The notes: generated by a model from the letters alone, not told the origin. Positions 11,755 to 20,345 are shown, counted from the first letter of the stretch. The stretch: DNA of 64,000 nt from Saturnia japonica (GCA_033032175.1 CM065328.1:8494690-8558689), one strand, 5' to 3'. Numbers and translations: made by a program.

Positions 11755-11995
11755 TGTTTTGCGTGATTTAGTTTGGTGTTTGTGCATAACTGAAGTGGAT
11801 TATAAATATGAACAAAGACCATGCAATCTGGGATCCCACAAAAACTCCCCAGAAAGTTCTAAACAAGGGAGCCACCATCTTGTTAGGATACTGAAATTGT
11901 CATAAGAAAAGACACTATATTCACTTGATAATGCCAGTAATTGTCTTCATTAAAGACGACAAGTTGGCAAGTTAGGAAAAAGAAGAACAAGAAAA
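11755..11995 (+). repeat. Retroposon-like repeat E, 5'-truncated
   Basis: Begins at ttttgcgtgatttagtttgg and keeps the order gatcccacaaaaactccc, accatcttgttaggata, gttaggaaaaagaagaac seen in the 2785 copy. Confidence 0.6.
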
Positions 11996-12254
11996 ATTAT
12001 GTAACAGAATACATCAATGGTGATTTATTAAAAACATCGTGTTCATATTATTAACAAAAAATAAAAGAGAAAACTTATTAAACAACTTTTATTGAATTTT
12101 AAGATTTTTCCCTCCTCTCCATTGTAAATTATATTAACGTCAAATATGAACATAATTTTTATTGAGTTCAGACGTTGTCAATTTAGCGTCGTCTTCGCAA
12201 ATGCTGTTATTAAATTATTATTTTTAGATTCTTAAACTACCTATGTCAAGTTAT

Positions 12255-12535
12255 TATGCAACTATGATAGTATACGGACATCGCGTCGATCGACGTGTGT
12301 TCGACTCCCTGCAATGAGCCTGAGCTTTCGGTGAAGGAAAATATCGTGATGAAACCATAGCACGGTGGTAGGGCTTATTCTAATGCCCGCCTGGCTAGCT
12401 ACCACCCTCAAGTTGAAAATCTGTCGCCAAACACCTATAAGTGTGTTCCGGCAGCTGCAATTGACAGCCGGTTCTCCCACTAGGCTCAGCGTCTCACCAT
12501 TTTAACATTAGGTGATATTTCGACCAAACGCTAAC
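12255..12535 (+). repeat. SINE B (tRNA-derived)
   Basis: Decayed tRNA-like head with B-box gttcgactccctgcaatg, then gagctttcggtgaaggaa, catcgtgatgaaaccatag in related copies, and body landmarks gctagctaccaccctcaag and cggcagctgcaattga. Copies at 26108 (-), 48208 (+), 48637 (+) and 55040 (+). Confidence 0.75.
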
Positions 12536-12569
12536 CCTATAAAGACTAAAAAACTATACCTAAATTATA

Positions 12570-12690
12570 TATAATATTTGAGCGACCGAGCTTTGCTCGG
12601 TGTAAAAAAAAAATCTATCTAGGTATACTTAGAACGTAAAATATTATCTAAATACAAAGTTTCATCCAAATCGGTGGAGCCGTTTATTTT
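12570..12690 (+). repeat. Repeat J terminal arm, single
   Basis: Has gaccgagctttgctcggt, a 7 bp stem hairpin (ACCGAGC / GCTCGGT), then aatattatctaaatacaaag and ggtggagccgttt, as in the arms of 23830-24739. Confidence 0.55.
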
Positions 12691-12937
12691 ACTTAACTTT
12701 GTTCTAATTGGATTGATAATAGTACAGTAATAATACCTATTTTAAAAAAATCCGCCATACCAGAAAACCGGCACTACGTAATTAAGAGCAATAAAAAATC
12801 GGTTAAGAGCGAGTCATACTTAGGTAACGAGGGTTCTGTTCAACAACGTTCTGTATTTGGGTCAATCAACTATTTTACTCACACTTTGTACATATATATA
12901 ATAGTTATACACAAAAGTAATTTCTACATTTACAACG

Positions 12938-13087
12938 GGTTACCTTCAGGAAGAGAGCTTATTCTTCCCTAAAAGGCCGACAACGCATCTGCGAGCCCTC
13001 TGTTGTTGCGGATGTTTGTGGGCGGCGGTGATCACTTTCCATCAGGTGCGCCACCTGCCCGTTTGCTCCCTTTTTATCTTAAAAAAG
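12938..13087 (+). pseudogene. CR1-like LINE, C-terminal end and 3' UTR
   Basis: Contains gagcttattcttccctaaaa, ggccgacaacgcatctgcga and gtgcgccacctgcccgtttg, matching in reverse the last codons and tail of the CR1-like LINE at 58706-59284. Only the 3' 150 bp are present. Confidence 0.65.
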
Positions 13088-13755
13088 TGAGTAGCTTCTA
13101 TTGTATTTGTATTCACAGGTACGGGCGCGACGGAGCCCTTTAACCTATTAAAAGCCCTAGGACTTTGATAAGAAAAAAAACGAACAGTAATCTGTTCTTT
13201 ATCTAAAGTGTGGGTTGGGTATATTACTTGATTTACCGATGATCATCTCCCTTCCTCTACAGAACCACGCGAACTAGTCTACGGAGTCATACCAAACAGA
13301 TGTGGAATAGTTTCATAACGTATTCCCACTGTCCTATAATATTGGGATGAAAACAGTTTCACCAACGGTCGCCGTTGTGAAATATACTTACTATCAGGTA
13401 TAATACAGTAATTTTGTCGAACTAATATAAAAACACATGGCGTATGCATTACCGCCTTTACAATAAAGAAAAAAAACGGAAAAGACACGTTTCTGTACGT
13501 TTTTGGACTGCCCTTATTTTCTTTAATTAACTATTCGCATATTTGCCAAAAAAAAAAATTCTATAAAAATTCCAACCGGCTACCAATTATGGTTCAAAAG
13601 ATAGAAAGAAAGAATATCGGACGGACATATGACAGCGTAGTCTTAGGCTACATGGTTTCTTTTTCTGAAATGGAACCCTAAAAACAATCAATTAGAAACC
13701 GTCTGATTGGTTATCTCATGGGAATAGAATATAAATGTTATTTTTGTCTTGAATA
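13088..13755. other. No gene seen; holds a small shared motif
   Basis: 13366-13408 (cggtcgccgttgtgaaatat, then ttactatcaggt) is shared with 53590-53627 and in part with 32225-32240, a sign of one more dispersed repeat (family I). Otherwise AT-rich spacer. Confidence 0.4.
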
Positions 13756-13759
13756 ACCT
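13756..13759 (+). other. Target-site duplication of the small LTR element (left)
   Basis: acct at 13756-13759 recurs at 19599-19602 directly after the 3' LTR. An upstream a is also shared, so the duplication is 4 or 5 bp. Confidence 0.8.
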
Positions 13760-13866
13760 TGTGGCGACATCTACATAGCGACACATAGCGACATCTGTCG
13801 AGTCACATATGACGCATCGTACTATCCTACATTGCGCTATAGAAATTAACTCAATCGTTGAATATA
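13760..13866 (+). repeat. 5' LTR of the small element, first part
   Basis: Runs from TGTGGCGACATC to the promoter-like TA tract caatcgttgaatata, where the Gypsy element is inserted. Contains gacgcatcgtactatcctac, also in the 3' LTR. Confidence 0.85.
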
Positions 13867-14207
13867 TATAAGACGACTATAGTCATTTACTTTGACATGT
13901 AAAATAAACTGTAAGCGTTGCTCTGTAAACAAAGTTTTATTTCATTAAATTTAATAATTAATTAATATTTTATACTAATATACACTAAATAATAATATCA
14001 TGTTAATTAACCAACCTGTAAACAAAGAAACGACATTAAAAGTTTATATTTCCTAGTTACATGTCCTTTCTTTAGTTTTACAATTCATTTTTAATATTTG
14101 ACACATCTGTCACCTTTTGTGTGTCACAATATTCTTTTTAATAATAGATAAACTATATACAACCTACATTACTTAAATTAGAATTAAAGAAATATATTTT
14201 CTTTACA
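13867..14207 (-). repeat. 3' LTR of the Gypsy element
   Basis: 341 bp, from TGTAAAG (minus strand, at 14207) to CTTATA (at 13867). It starts with the usual TG but ends in TA rather than CA. Contains an AATAAA signal at about 13935-13944 on the minus strand. Confidence 0.9.
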
Positions 14208-14219
14208 TCTCCCCCCTTT
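14208..14219 (-). promoter_or_regulatory. Polypurine tract
   Basis: Minus strand reads AAAGGGGGGAGA directly before the 3' LTR (TGTAAAG). This is the expected RNase H-resistant primer for plus-strand DNA synthesis. Confidence 0.9.
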
Positions 14220-14268
14220 GGAAGAAAATTTACAAGAAAATTTTCGTTAATTTTACTCATACTCTTCA

Positions 14269-17200
14269 TCATATCTCGTTATTTTTTGTTGTAGGGACTG
14301 GAATAAGTTTCGTGATATGAAAAAGGTTAGACTCTATTTTTCTGTGTCCTGTATCTATTTTATATATTGAATTTGAAATTTTTTCAACAATCTTATAGGG
14401 TCCAATTTTCAGTTCATCTAATTTTTTTCTGTTCAATTTATTTCCATTTTCCACATATACCATGTCTCCTAAATTAAATTCACAGTGTTTTCGATTTTTA
14501 TCGAAAAGTATTTTATTGTAATTATGTGACTTTATTGTATTTTCAAGCGCTGTTTTTCTGTCTCTTATCCAATTTTTATTTGATTCTCTTTGTTTTAGTT
14601 CGTTTGGTATGAATGTTACATCTGTACCGTATAAAAGATAACTTGGTGCAAAACCAGTGACTGAATGAATCGTATCATTATATTTATTTACGCATTCTTG
14701 AGCTACTGATGCCCAGGCTCTCTTTTTTTCTTTTTCATTTATTTTGCATCTCATTTTGTTCACTAATGTTTGGTTCAGCCTTTCATTTAGGCCATTTGAG
14801 AATGGTGTATTTACTGCTGTAAAGATCATAGTTACTTTCTTTTCATGTAAGAATTTCTTAAATTCTTTTGAATTGATTCCGGGATATTGATCGGTGAGAA
14901 GCATTCCGATATCCTCAGTTTCTGCAACATTCATCACTAGTTTTATATAATCATTTGCATTTTGAGTTTTTGAAGTGAGAATAAATGCGTATCTAGTAAA
15001 GTGATCTACTAACAGATGTAGATATTTTTTTGTTGATCTTGAACCTCCAAAACCCCCTATTGTATCTATAGATATTATTTCGAAAGGGCTTGTGGCGGGA
15101 CCTAGATGAGACATAAAGCCAAATTTGTCGTGTCCTCTTGACTTATTTTTAATACAAACCTCACAGTTTTTACAAACTTTTTTTATGTTTTTCATCAAAT
15201 TTTTCGCTGTGTAGAGTGAGCTTATCGTTTTTTGCATTTGTCCAACTCCAATATGGCAAAAGTTTTCATGTATATCTTTTAAAAGTTTGATACTTAACTC
15301 TTCTGATATAATAATTTTTTCCTTTCTTTTGATTTTTTTAAAATATATATTATGTTTTTCAACCAATTTATTTTTGTTATTTTGTATTTCCACATTTTTA
15401 CTTTGGTCTATTATAATTTCTTCTAGTTTAATTAAATTTACTACCTTTAATTGTTCATCTGTATTTTCATACGACTCCAATACTGGATTCCTGCTTAGAC
15501 AGTCTGCTTCCAAATTTTGTTTTCCTGGAGCATATTTTACTTTAAAGTCATATTGCGATAAATAATATGTTAAGTCACCCAGCTCTTCATCGGTTCTAGA
15601 TTTCAGATTCATATTCTCTAGTGGCTTGTGGTCTGAATAAACTGTAAAAAATTTACCTATCAACCAGTATTGCCAGTATTTCACCGCTTCTTTGATAGCT
15701 AAACATTCTAAGTATATTGCCTTTTTTTTCTTTTGGGCTTCATTAAGTTTTTTAGAAAAGTAAGCTACTGGTTTTTCTTTTCCGTCAGACTGTGTTTGTT
15801 TTAAAATGGCGCCAACACCTTCTATAGAAGCATCTGTATAAATATTAATGGGTAATTCTGGATCAAAAACTTCAAGAATTGGTTGGGTGCATAACAAGGT
15901 TTTTATCATTTCAAATGCTTTTTTACATTTTTCAGACCAAATAAATTTTGTATTTTTCCTTAATAAATTATGTAACGGATCCAATATTATTGTACTCCTT
16001 GGTATATACTCACGATAAAAATTTATTTTTCCTAGAAATTGTCTTACATTCTTCTGCGTTTTTGGTACAGGAAAATTCTTTATCGAAACCAAATTATCCT
16101 TTAATGGTGTGATAGAATTGTTCTGAATTATATAACCCAGATATTTTACAGAGTTTGATGCAAATGTGCATTTTGTTAATTTTAACCTGAAACCTTCTGT
16201 TTTGATCGCATCTAGCAACAGTGTCAGATGAATAATATGATCAGCAAACGTTTTAGAAAAAATAAGTATGTCATCTATATAATTAACAGTAAAATTAGTA
16301 AGTTTATATTTTCTCAATATATTACTTAAAATCCGCTGGAAAATAGCAGGCGAGGTCTTTAGGCCAAAAGGTAGGCATGTCCATTGGAAATGACCTTCCT
16401 GTGTTATGAATCCTGTCTTTTGTTTATCTTCTATTCTTAATGGAATAGACCAAAATGCAGAATTTATGTCAAGGCTTGAGAAAAAATTACAATTTCTAGT
16501 TTTTAATATTAAATCTTCGATTAACGGAAATGGTTGCGCTTGTGGCACCACTATTTTATTTAAATCCCTAAAGTCTATACATAGTCTTGATTTCTTGTTA
16601 TCTTCTTTCTTAAATGCCAGTGTAACGGGTGCTGCAAATGGACTGTAGGATTCTTCTATCAACTTATTATCCAGTAACTTTGCTATTTGTTCTCCTATCT
16701 CTTTTTTATCTTCTACAGTGCATCTATAGGGCCTTTTACAACAATATTTATCTACCAACAAGTCTATCCTCGCTTCATATCCATTAACAGTACCGACATC
16801 AAATTTATTTTTGGCAAAAATTGATTTATATTTGCTAATTAATGTGTTTATTTCTGACTTTTGATACTCATTTAAATGATCTATTTTTATTTCAAAATCT
16901 TCTTCTTTTACATGTTCGTTAAAATTTATTTTGAATTCTTCTTCATCTTTTGTAATAACTTCTTCATTTTCAGTATTTATACTCTGTTTCTGAGTTATCT
17001 GTAAGTCTTCATTTTGGATTAGTTTGAACTCTTTAATCAAGTCCAATCCAATCAAAAAATCATATTTGAAATTTTGTTCATTAATAATGTATACATCAAC
17101 ACTTTTTTCCAATTCAAAGATTTTTATTTTCAACGTTGTCAAACCACTTGTCTTTATAACACCATTAATCGTTATTAAATTTGCTACGTTCAAATGATTT

Positions 17201-17328
17201 TCTTTTCTGCTTAGTTTCAATAACTTAGAGTTGATCAAAGAAACATTCGAACCCGAATCATAAACCCCATATATTTTTAATTTATTGTCTATTAGTAGTT
17301 TGACATTTATTAATGGTGTTACTATTCG
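14269..17328 (-). CDS. pol: Pro-pol polyprotein (protease, reverse transcriptase, RNase H, integrase)
   Basis: Expressed by -1 frameshift from gag; the frame is open from 17328. Counting residues from 17238: the aspartic protease signature DSG lies just upstream (codons 17259-17251, YDSGSNVSL). Reverse transcriptase spans about 160-400, with RLCIDFRDLN at 218-227, LPFGLKTSPAIFQ at 289-301 and the catalytic YIDD at 320-323. RNase H has D469 (YTDAS), E511 and D536 (YSDHKPL). Integrase has the zinc-binding H657, H662, C689, C692, then the catalytic D725, D783 and E819 (35 residues between the last two), and a C-terminal GPY motif at 946-948. The product would replicate the element in virus-like particles and insert it. 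There is no stop or frameshift. The clade is Ty3/Gypsy; I cannot place it more finely. Confidence 0.95.
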   Translation of the reverse strand, partial: RIVTPLINVKLLIDNKLKIYGVYDSGSNVSLINSKLLKLSRKENHLNVANLITINGVIKTSGLTTLKIKIFELEKSVDVYIINEQNFKYDFLIGLDLIKEFKLIQNEDLQITQKQSINTENEEVITKDEEEFKINFNEHVKEEDFEIKIDHLNEYQKSEINTLISKYKSIFAKNKFDVGTVNGYEARIDLLVDKYCCKRPYRCTVEDKKEIGEQIAKLLDNKLIEESYSPFAAPVTLAFKKEDNKKSRLCIDFRDLNKIVVPQAQPFPLIEDLILKTRNCNFFSSLDINSAFWSIPLRIEDKQKTGFITQEGHFQWTCLPFGLKTSPAIFQRILSNILRKYKLTNFTVNYIDDILIFSKTFADHIIHLTLLLDAIKTEGFRLKLTKCTFASNSVKYLGYIIQNNSITPLKDNLVSIKNFPVPKTQKNVRQFLGKINFYREYIPRSTIILDPLHNLLRKNTKFIWSEKCKKAFEMIKTLLCTQPILEVFDPELPINIYTDASIEGVGAILKQTQSDGKEKPVAYFSKKLNEAQKKKKAIYLECLAIKEAVKYWQYWLIGKFFTVYSDHKPLENMNLKSRTDEELGDLTYYLSQYDFKVKYAPGKQNLEADCLSRNPVLESYENTDEQLKVVNLIKLEEIIIDQSKNVEIQNNKNKLVEKHNIYFKKIKRKEKIIISEELSIKLLKDIHENFCHIGVGQMQKTISSLYTAKNLMKNIKKVCKNCEVCIKNKSRGHDKFGFMSHLGPATSPFEIISIDTIGGFGGSRSTKKYLHLLVDHFTRYAFILTSKTQNANDYIKLVMNVAETEDIGMLLTDQYPGINSKEFKKFLHEKKVTMIFTAVNTPFSNGLNERLNQTLVNKMRCKINEKEKKRAWASVAQECVNKYNDTIHSVTGFAPSYLLYGTDVTFIPNELKQRESNKNWIRDRKTALENTIKSHNYNKILFDKNRKHCEFNLGDMVYVENGNKLNRKKLDELKIGPYKIVEKISNSIYKIDTGHRKIESNLFHITKLIPVPTTKNNEI

Positions 17329-18452
17329 TTTTTTTGATCCATTTCGTTTAACTCAGCTTCTATCACTGAATTATTGATATGTTTAATGGTATTTTTCTTT
17401 AATGTATCATCTTCTTTTGTCCTAAACCAGCACTTAGATTTTGAGTGGTACCGAGGGCCTTTATTTAACTTTTCACGTGTTTCACATAAATCTTGATCTT
17501 CATTTTTCCCATTAGGTCTTGGATTACTACATTTTTTCTTAGCTAAAAAAATTACTTTGTTCACCATATGTTCATACTTAGTCACTTCATTAAACAAATC
17601 CACTGTATCTTTTACGGCTTCTCTATCAATCTTATTAAGTACAAATTCTGGTAAACCAGCAGCAACAAGATCCACTAAAGTATCTGCGTCAATTGATCTT
17701 CTCATATCCAATAAAAGTTTTTCTTTTCTTATAGCATAATCTAACAGTGAACCGTTTTTGTATTTAAAGAATAGTGCATGAGTTACTGGGTTCCATCCCT
17801 TATTTGCAAATGATGCACAAAATTTGTTTTTCCAGGTTGACCATTCCGAGTTCATTGTTAATTTTATAATCATTGAGTTGTACCAATCTGTACAACTCCC
17901 ATCCAAAAACAGTCTGAGAATTTCAATTTTCTTTTCGTCCGTTATCAAATCAAATCGTAGGCATTCTTGTTCAAAAATTTCAATCCACTGGTTTGGATTA
18001 GAATTTTTGGTTGTAAATTTTTCAATCACAAACTCCTCTGCAATGTTTTTTAAATTATGTGGTTTAATTATATGTGTATTTTCTACTAATTTCTCAAATA
18101 ATTTTTCCAATGTACTTTCTTTTTCGAATGTAGTGACAAGTTGTTCACAATTCAGTTCTTCTAAAAATTGATCCCCAAATTGTAAATTATCATCCTCATC
18201 TATGTAAGTTCTTCTAAGTTCCTCTGTCATAGTTATCCAAACTCTTCTTACCTGATACCTTTTTCTTAAGCTATTGGTAACTTTATTATAAACAGATGAT
18301 TTCATTATTTCCTTGTGATGACTAACTGCTTGTAGAGCTTCTGGTATAGCGTATACTTTATTATCATTTGTGGCTATCGAAGTTATAGAGCAAATATTTG
18401 ATTTACCATCAGTTCCAGGTAATAATGTGAATTCAAAACGAAGTTTCTCCAT
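17322..18452 (-). CDS. gag: Gag-like structural protein, 376 residues
   Basis: The start chosen is ATG at 18452, only 27 nt after the LTR; the longer frame reaching into the LTR begins with a non-ATG codon. Residues about 145-285 (NPNQWIEIFEQEC, DGSCTDWYN, WKNKFCASFANKGW) match the retrotransposon gag capsid fold. Near the C-terminus is a zinc-knuckle-like motif with C323, H336 and C341, but the expected second cysteine is Arg326 (CGT, one transition from TGT). The stop at 17322 lies two codons after the slippery heptamer. Role: particle assembly and RNA binding for the element. Confidence 0.9.
   Translation of the reverse strand: MEKLRFEFTLLPGTDGKSNICSITSIATNDNKVYAIPEALQAVSHHKEIMKSSVYNKVTNSLRKRYQVRRVWITMTEELRRTYIDEDDNLQFGDQFLEELNCEQLVTTFEKESTLEKLFEKLVENTHIIKPHNLKNIAEEFVIEKFTTKNSNPNQWIEIFEQECLRFDLITDEKKIEILRLFLDGSCTDWYNSMIIKLTMNSEWSTWKNKFCASFANKGWNPVTHALFFKYKNGSLLDYAIRKEKLLLDMRRSIDADTLVDLVAAGLPEFVLNKIDREAVKDTVDLFNEVTKYEHMVNKVIFLAKKKCSNPRPNGKNEDQDLCETREKLNKGPRYHSKSKCWFRTKEDDTLKKNTIKHINNSVIEAELNEMDQKNE
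17328..17334 (-). promoter_or_regulatory. -1 ribosomal frameshift site A AAA AAC between gag and pol
   Basis: The gag codons CAA AAA AAC GAA TAG contain the canonical slippery heptamer A AAA AAC, two codons before the stop. Slipping back one base enters exactly the frame that encodes the protease and pol (CGA ATA GTA). I did not fold the downstream RNA for a stimulatory structure. Confidence 0.8.
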
Positions 18453-18468
18453 TTTAAATTTTAAACAA

Positions 18469-18479
18469 TAATGTCGTTT
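18469..18479 (-). promoter_or_regulatory. Putative self-primer binding site
   Basis: The first 11 bases after the 5' LTR, AAACGACATTA in sense, do not start with TGG and do not look like a tRNA 3' end. They are the exact reverse complement of TAATGTCGTTT at 18651-18641 inside the LTR. The match stops at exactly 11 bp on both sides. In Tf1 of fission yeast, the first 11 nt of the mRNA pair with such a site and prime reverse transcription. Confidence 0.6.
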
Positions 18480-18820
18480 TATAAGACGACTATAGTCATT
18501 TACTTTGACATGTAAAATAAACTGTAAGCGTTGCTCTGTAAACAAAGTTTTATTTCATTAAATTTAATAATTAATTAATATTTTATACTAATATACACTA
18601 AATAATAATATCATGTTAATTAACCAACCTGTAAACAAAGAAACGACATTAAAAGTTTATATTTCCTAGTTACATGTCCTTTCTTTAGTTTTACAATTCA
18701 TTTTTAATATTTGACACATCTGTCACCTTTTGTGTGTCACAATATTCTTTTTAATAATAGATAAACTATATACAACCTACATTACTTAAATTAGAATTAA
18801 AGAAATATATTTTCTTTACA
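18480..18820 (-). repeat. 5' LTR of the Gypsy element
   Basis: 341 bp, with no difference from 13867-14207 that I can find. Features in sense: TATAAA about 11 nt before TAATGTCGTTT (close for a TATA box) and AATAAA near 18553-18548. A transcript starting at 18651 and ending soon after the AATAAA would have a repeated region of about 120 nt. Confidence 0.9.
18641..18651 (-). promoter_or_regulatory. Candidate self-primer segment, possible RNA 5' end
   Basis: TAATGTCGTTT in sense, complementary to the site at 18479-18469. If the transcript starts here, its 5' end can fold back and prime. The start site is inferred, not seen. Confidence 0.5.
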
Positions 18821-18824
18821 TATA

Positions 18825-18919
18825 TATACAAGAACCCGACTACAACCGTTGGGCAGCTGCCCGCCAGACATAACACCCGTCTGGTCGGAGGATCCTCCCT
18901 TTTCTATAGAGCTTCTACA
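18825..18919 (+). repeat. 5' LTR of the small element, second part
   Basis: Resumes after the tata duplication (18821-18824) with caagaacccgactacaaccg and runs through gccagacataacacccgtct to cttctaca. The same order is in the 3' LTR at 19509-19598. Confidence 0.85.
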
Positions 18920-18920
18920 C

Positions 18921-18937
18921 TGGTGACCCCGAGCATG
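18921..18937 (+). promoter_or_regulatory. tRNA-type primer binding site of the small element
   Basis: TGGTGACCCCGAGCATG directly after the LTR and one C. It starts with TGG as a site for a tRNA 3' end should. I cannot name the tRNA with certainty. Confidence 0.7.
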
Positions 18938-19386
18938 AACGTCAGCGCAACCTTCTTCGCACAGCTACATCGTGACGTCATCATCACTTCCACAAGCTTT
19001 CGAGCAGCGAGTCATACAGCCAGCCAGCATCCACGGCTACTACGGGTATCCTGACCACCAGCATGCAGCGGACGCGCATTCCTGGTCATCACCCACAGTC
19101 TTCTCAGCGACCTTGGCACAGCACACTGCACTTCGACCGGTCAGCAAGCAGATACGCACTTCTCTCCTGGTCGACGTAGCAGCCAGCCACTACGCAGCAC
19201 TGCAACACTCCGACTCACTGGAGCATTCTTGCAGCATCACCCCGACTCACTGGGGCATCACCGCAGACAGTTCCGACTCACCGTGAACTATGCGGCATCT
19301 GGTTCCGACTCACTGGAACATTCCACTGGCCCGGCAAGCATCACAAGATGTATGGACGACTCAACCTGCTATCGACCTCCGGTCTC
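18938..19386 (+). other. Internal non-coding part of the small LTR element
   Basis: A frame of 104 residues (18972-19286) is rich in Ser, His and Ala and shows no gag, protease or pol motif. From 19208 to 19325 the unit ccgactcactgga(g/a)cat recurs four times as an irregular minisatellite. G+C is higher than in the surroundings. Confidence 0.6.
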
Positions 19387-19398
19387 GGAGGGGAGTGA
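19387..19398 (+). promoter_or_regulatory. Polypurine tract of the small element
   Basis: ggaggggagtga directly before the 3' LTR start TGTGGCG. Confidence 0.75.
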
Positions 19399-19598
19399 TG
19401 TGGCGACATCTACATAGCGACACATAGCGACACAGCGAGTCACATAAGACGCATCGTACTATCCTACATTGCGCTATAGAAATTAACTCAATCGTTGAAT
19501 ATATATACAAGAACCCGACTACAACCGTTGGGCAGCTGCCCGCCAGACATAACACCCGTCTGGTCGGAGGATCCTCCCTTTGCAACAGTTCTTCTACA
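19399..19598 (+). repeat. 3' LTR of the small element
   Basis: 200 bp, TGTGGCGACATC to CTTCTACA, followed by the acct duplication at 19599-19602. It is intact and shows what the 5' LTR looked like before the Gypsy insertion: the uninterrupted tract is gaatatatatacaag. Confidence 0.88.
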
Positions 19599-19602
19599 AC
19601 CT

Positions 19603-20204
19603 GAACTACGTAAGATGAAAATTAAAACCTAAAACTTCGACGTAAGTTTTCATTTCAAACAATTCAAACTTTGGAGGTCGGTAGACACAGCTATGTCTGT
19701 TTAAAGAAATTTTTATAATACTTTATTTGATATATTTATTTGAAAGTATTTTTTTCTTTAATATAATATGGGCCAAATTACTGTAGGTACTGTATTTGAA
19801 GTCCTGAGTTAAAAAAAAAAACAACAACAATGACAAATTCCATCGATAGTCGGAAATGCTTCATTGCGTCTCGTTTGCAGAAACCGATATCGTAGAACAG
19901 AGAAGAATTTCCTAACTTCTTTGTTCTTGCCGAAATCTTTCCTACCGTGTAGCTTGCTATGCCCGCCCTCTTGGTTCTGTAGTAACAGGAGATGATGAGA
20001 TAAGGTCAATCAAATCTTTAGAACACCCGCTATGACACAGACGATAAAATTCGCTGTGCGAGGCAATGTTCCCTTGTAATTGAGGTTCTATGTTCTTAGT
20101 AACGTTTATACCTATCATTCACAATGCGGTAGGCCATGTGGCTACATAACATGGTCTATACTATTGTTTGGATTACTTTACTGTCATAATATTTTTTTCC
20201 CTGG
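19603..20204. other. No gene seen
   Basis: AT-rich, with an unrecognised minus-strand frame at 19809-20009 that reads into an A-rich run. Confidence 0.4.
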
Positions 20205-20345
20205 AAAATACCCTGGAGCCTCAGACGGCTTTTACAGCTTCTTCACCCTGGCTTGGGAGCGAGCGCTTAAGGCAATCAGCCGCGAAAGCGTGGCAACATG
20301 TTCAAGCGTGCCAAAGTGACCAAACCTCGATCCTCGCCTCGATCT
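20205..20345 (-). repeat. Jockey-like LINE 3' end (family D), diverged
   Basis: cggcttttacagcttcttca, cttgggagcgagcgcttaag and cagccgcgaaagcgtggcaa match the 3' untranslated part of 56495-57417. Confidence 0.65.

Larger units (their letters stand above)
13867..18820 (-). mobile_element. Intact Ty3/Gypsy retrotransposon, 4954 bp
   Basis: Order on the minus strand: 5' LTR 18480-18820, a putative self-primer site directly after it, gag 18452-17322, a -1 slippery site, pro-pol to 14269, purine tract 14219-14208, 3' LTR 14207-13867. The two 341 bp LTRs look identical by eye, which means a very recent insertion. No envelope-like frame follows pol. It sits in the TATA tract of the host LTR with a 4 bp tata duplication, the target preference known for the 17.6/297 group of insect Gypsy elements. 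All catalytic residues are present, so it is probably able to move. Confidence 0.93.
13760..19598 (+). mobile_element. Small non-autonomous LTR element (TRIM-like), split by a Gypsy insertion
   Basis: Structure, with the insertion at 13867-18820 taken out: 5' LTR (13760-13866 plus 18821-18919, about 206 bp), primer site at 18921, an internal part of about 470 bp without gag or pol, a purine tract, and 3' LTR 19399-19598 (200 bp). LTRs begin TGTGGCGACATC and end CTTCTACA, and acct flanks both sides. Without proteins it must depend on an autonomous relative. Solo or near-solo LTRs of the family lie at 10451-10711 (-) and 57480-57786 (+). The two LTRs differ near their 3' ends (ttctatagag against tgcaacagtt), so it is older than its guest. 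Confidence 0.85.

Noticed and set aside
13867..14269. Possible envelope gene of the Gypsy element
   Set aside because: There is only about 50 bp between pol and the purine tract, with no frame.
15287..18171. Plus-strand frames of 60-115 residues across the Gypsy element
   Set aside because: They are antisense shadows of gag and pol.
18453..18545. Upstream extension of gag into the LTR
   Set aside because: It starts with a non-ATG codon inside the LTR; the ATG at 18452 lies right after the putative primer site.
18972..19417. Coding in the small LTR element
   Set aside because: Frames show no gag or pol motif and are crossed by a short tandem repeat.
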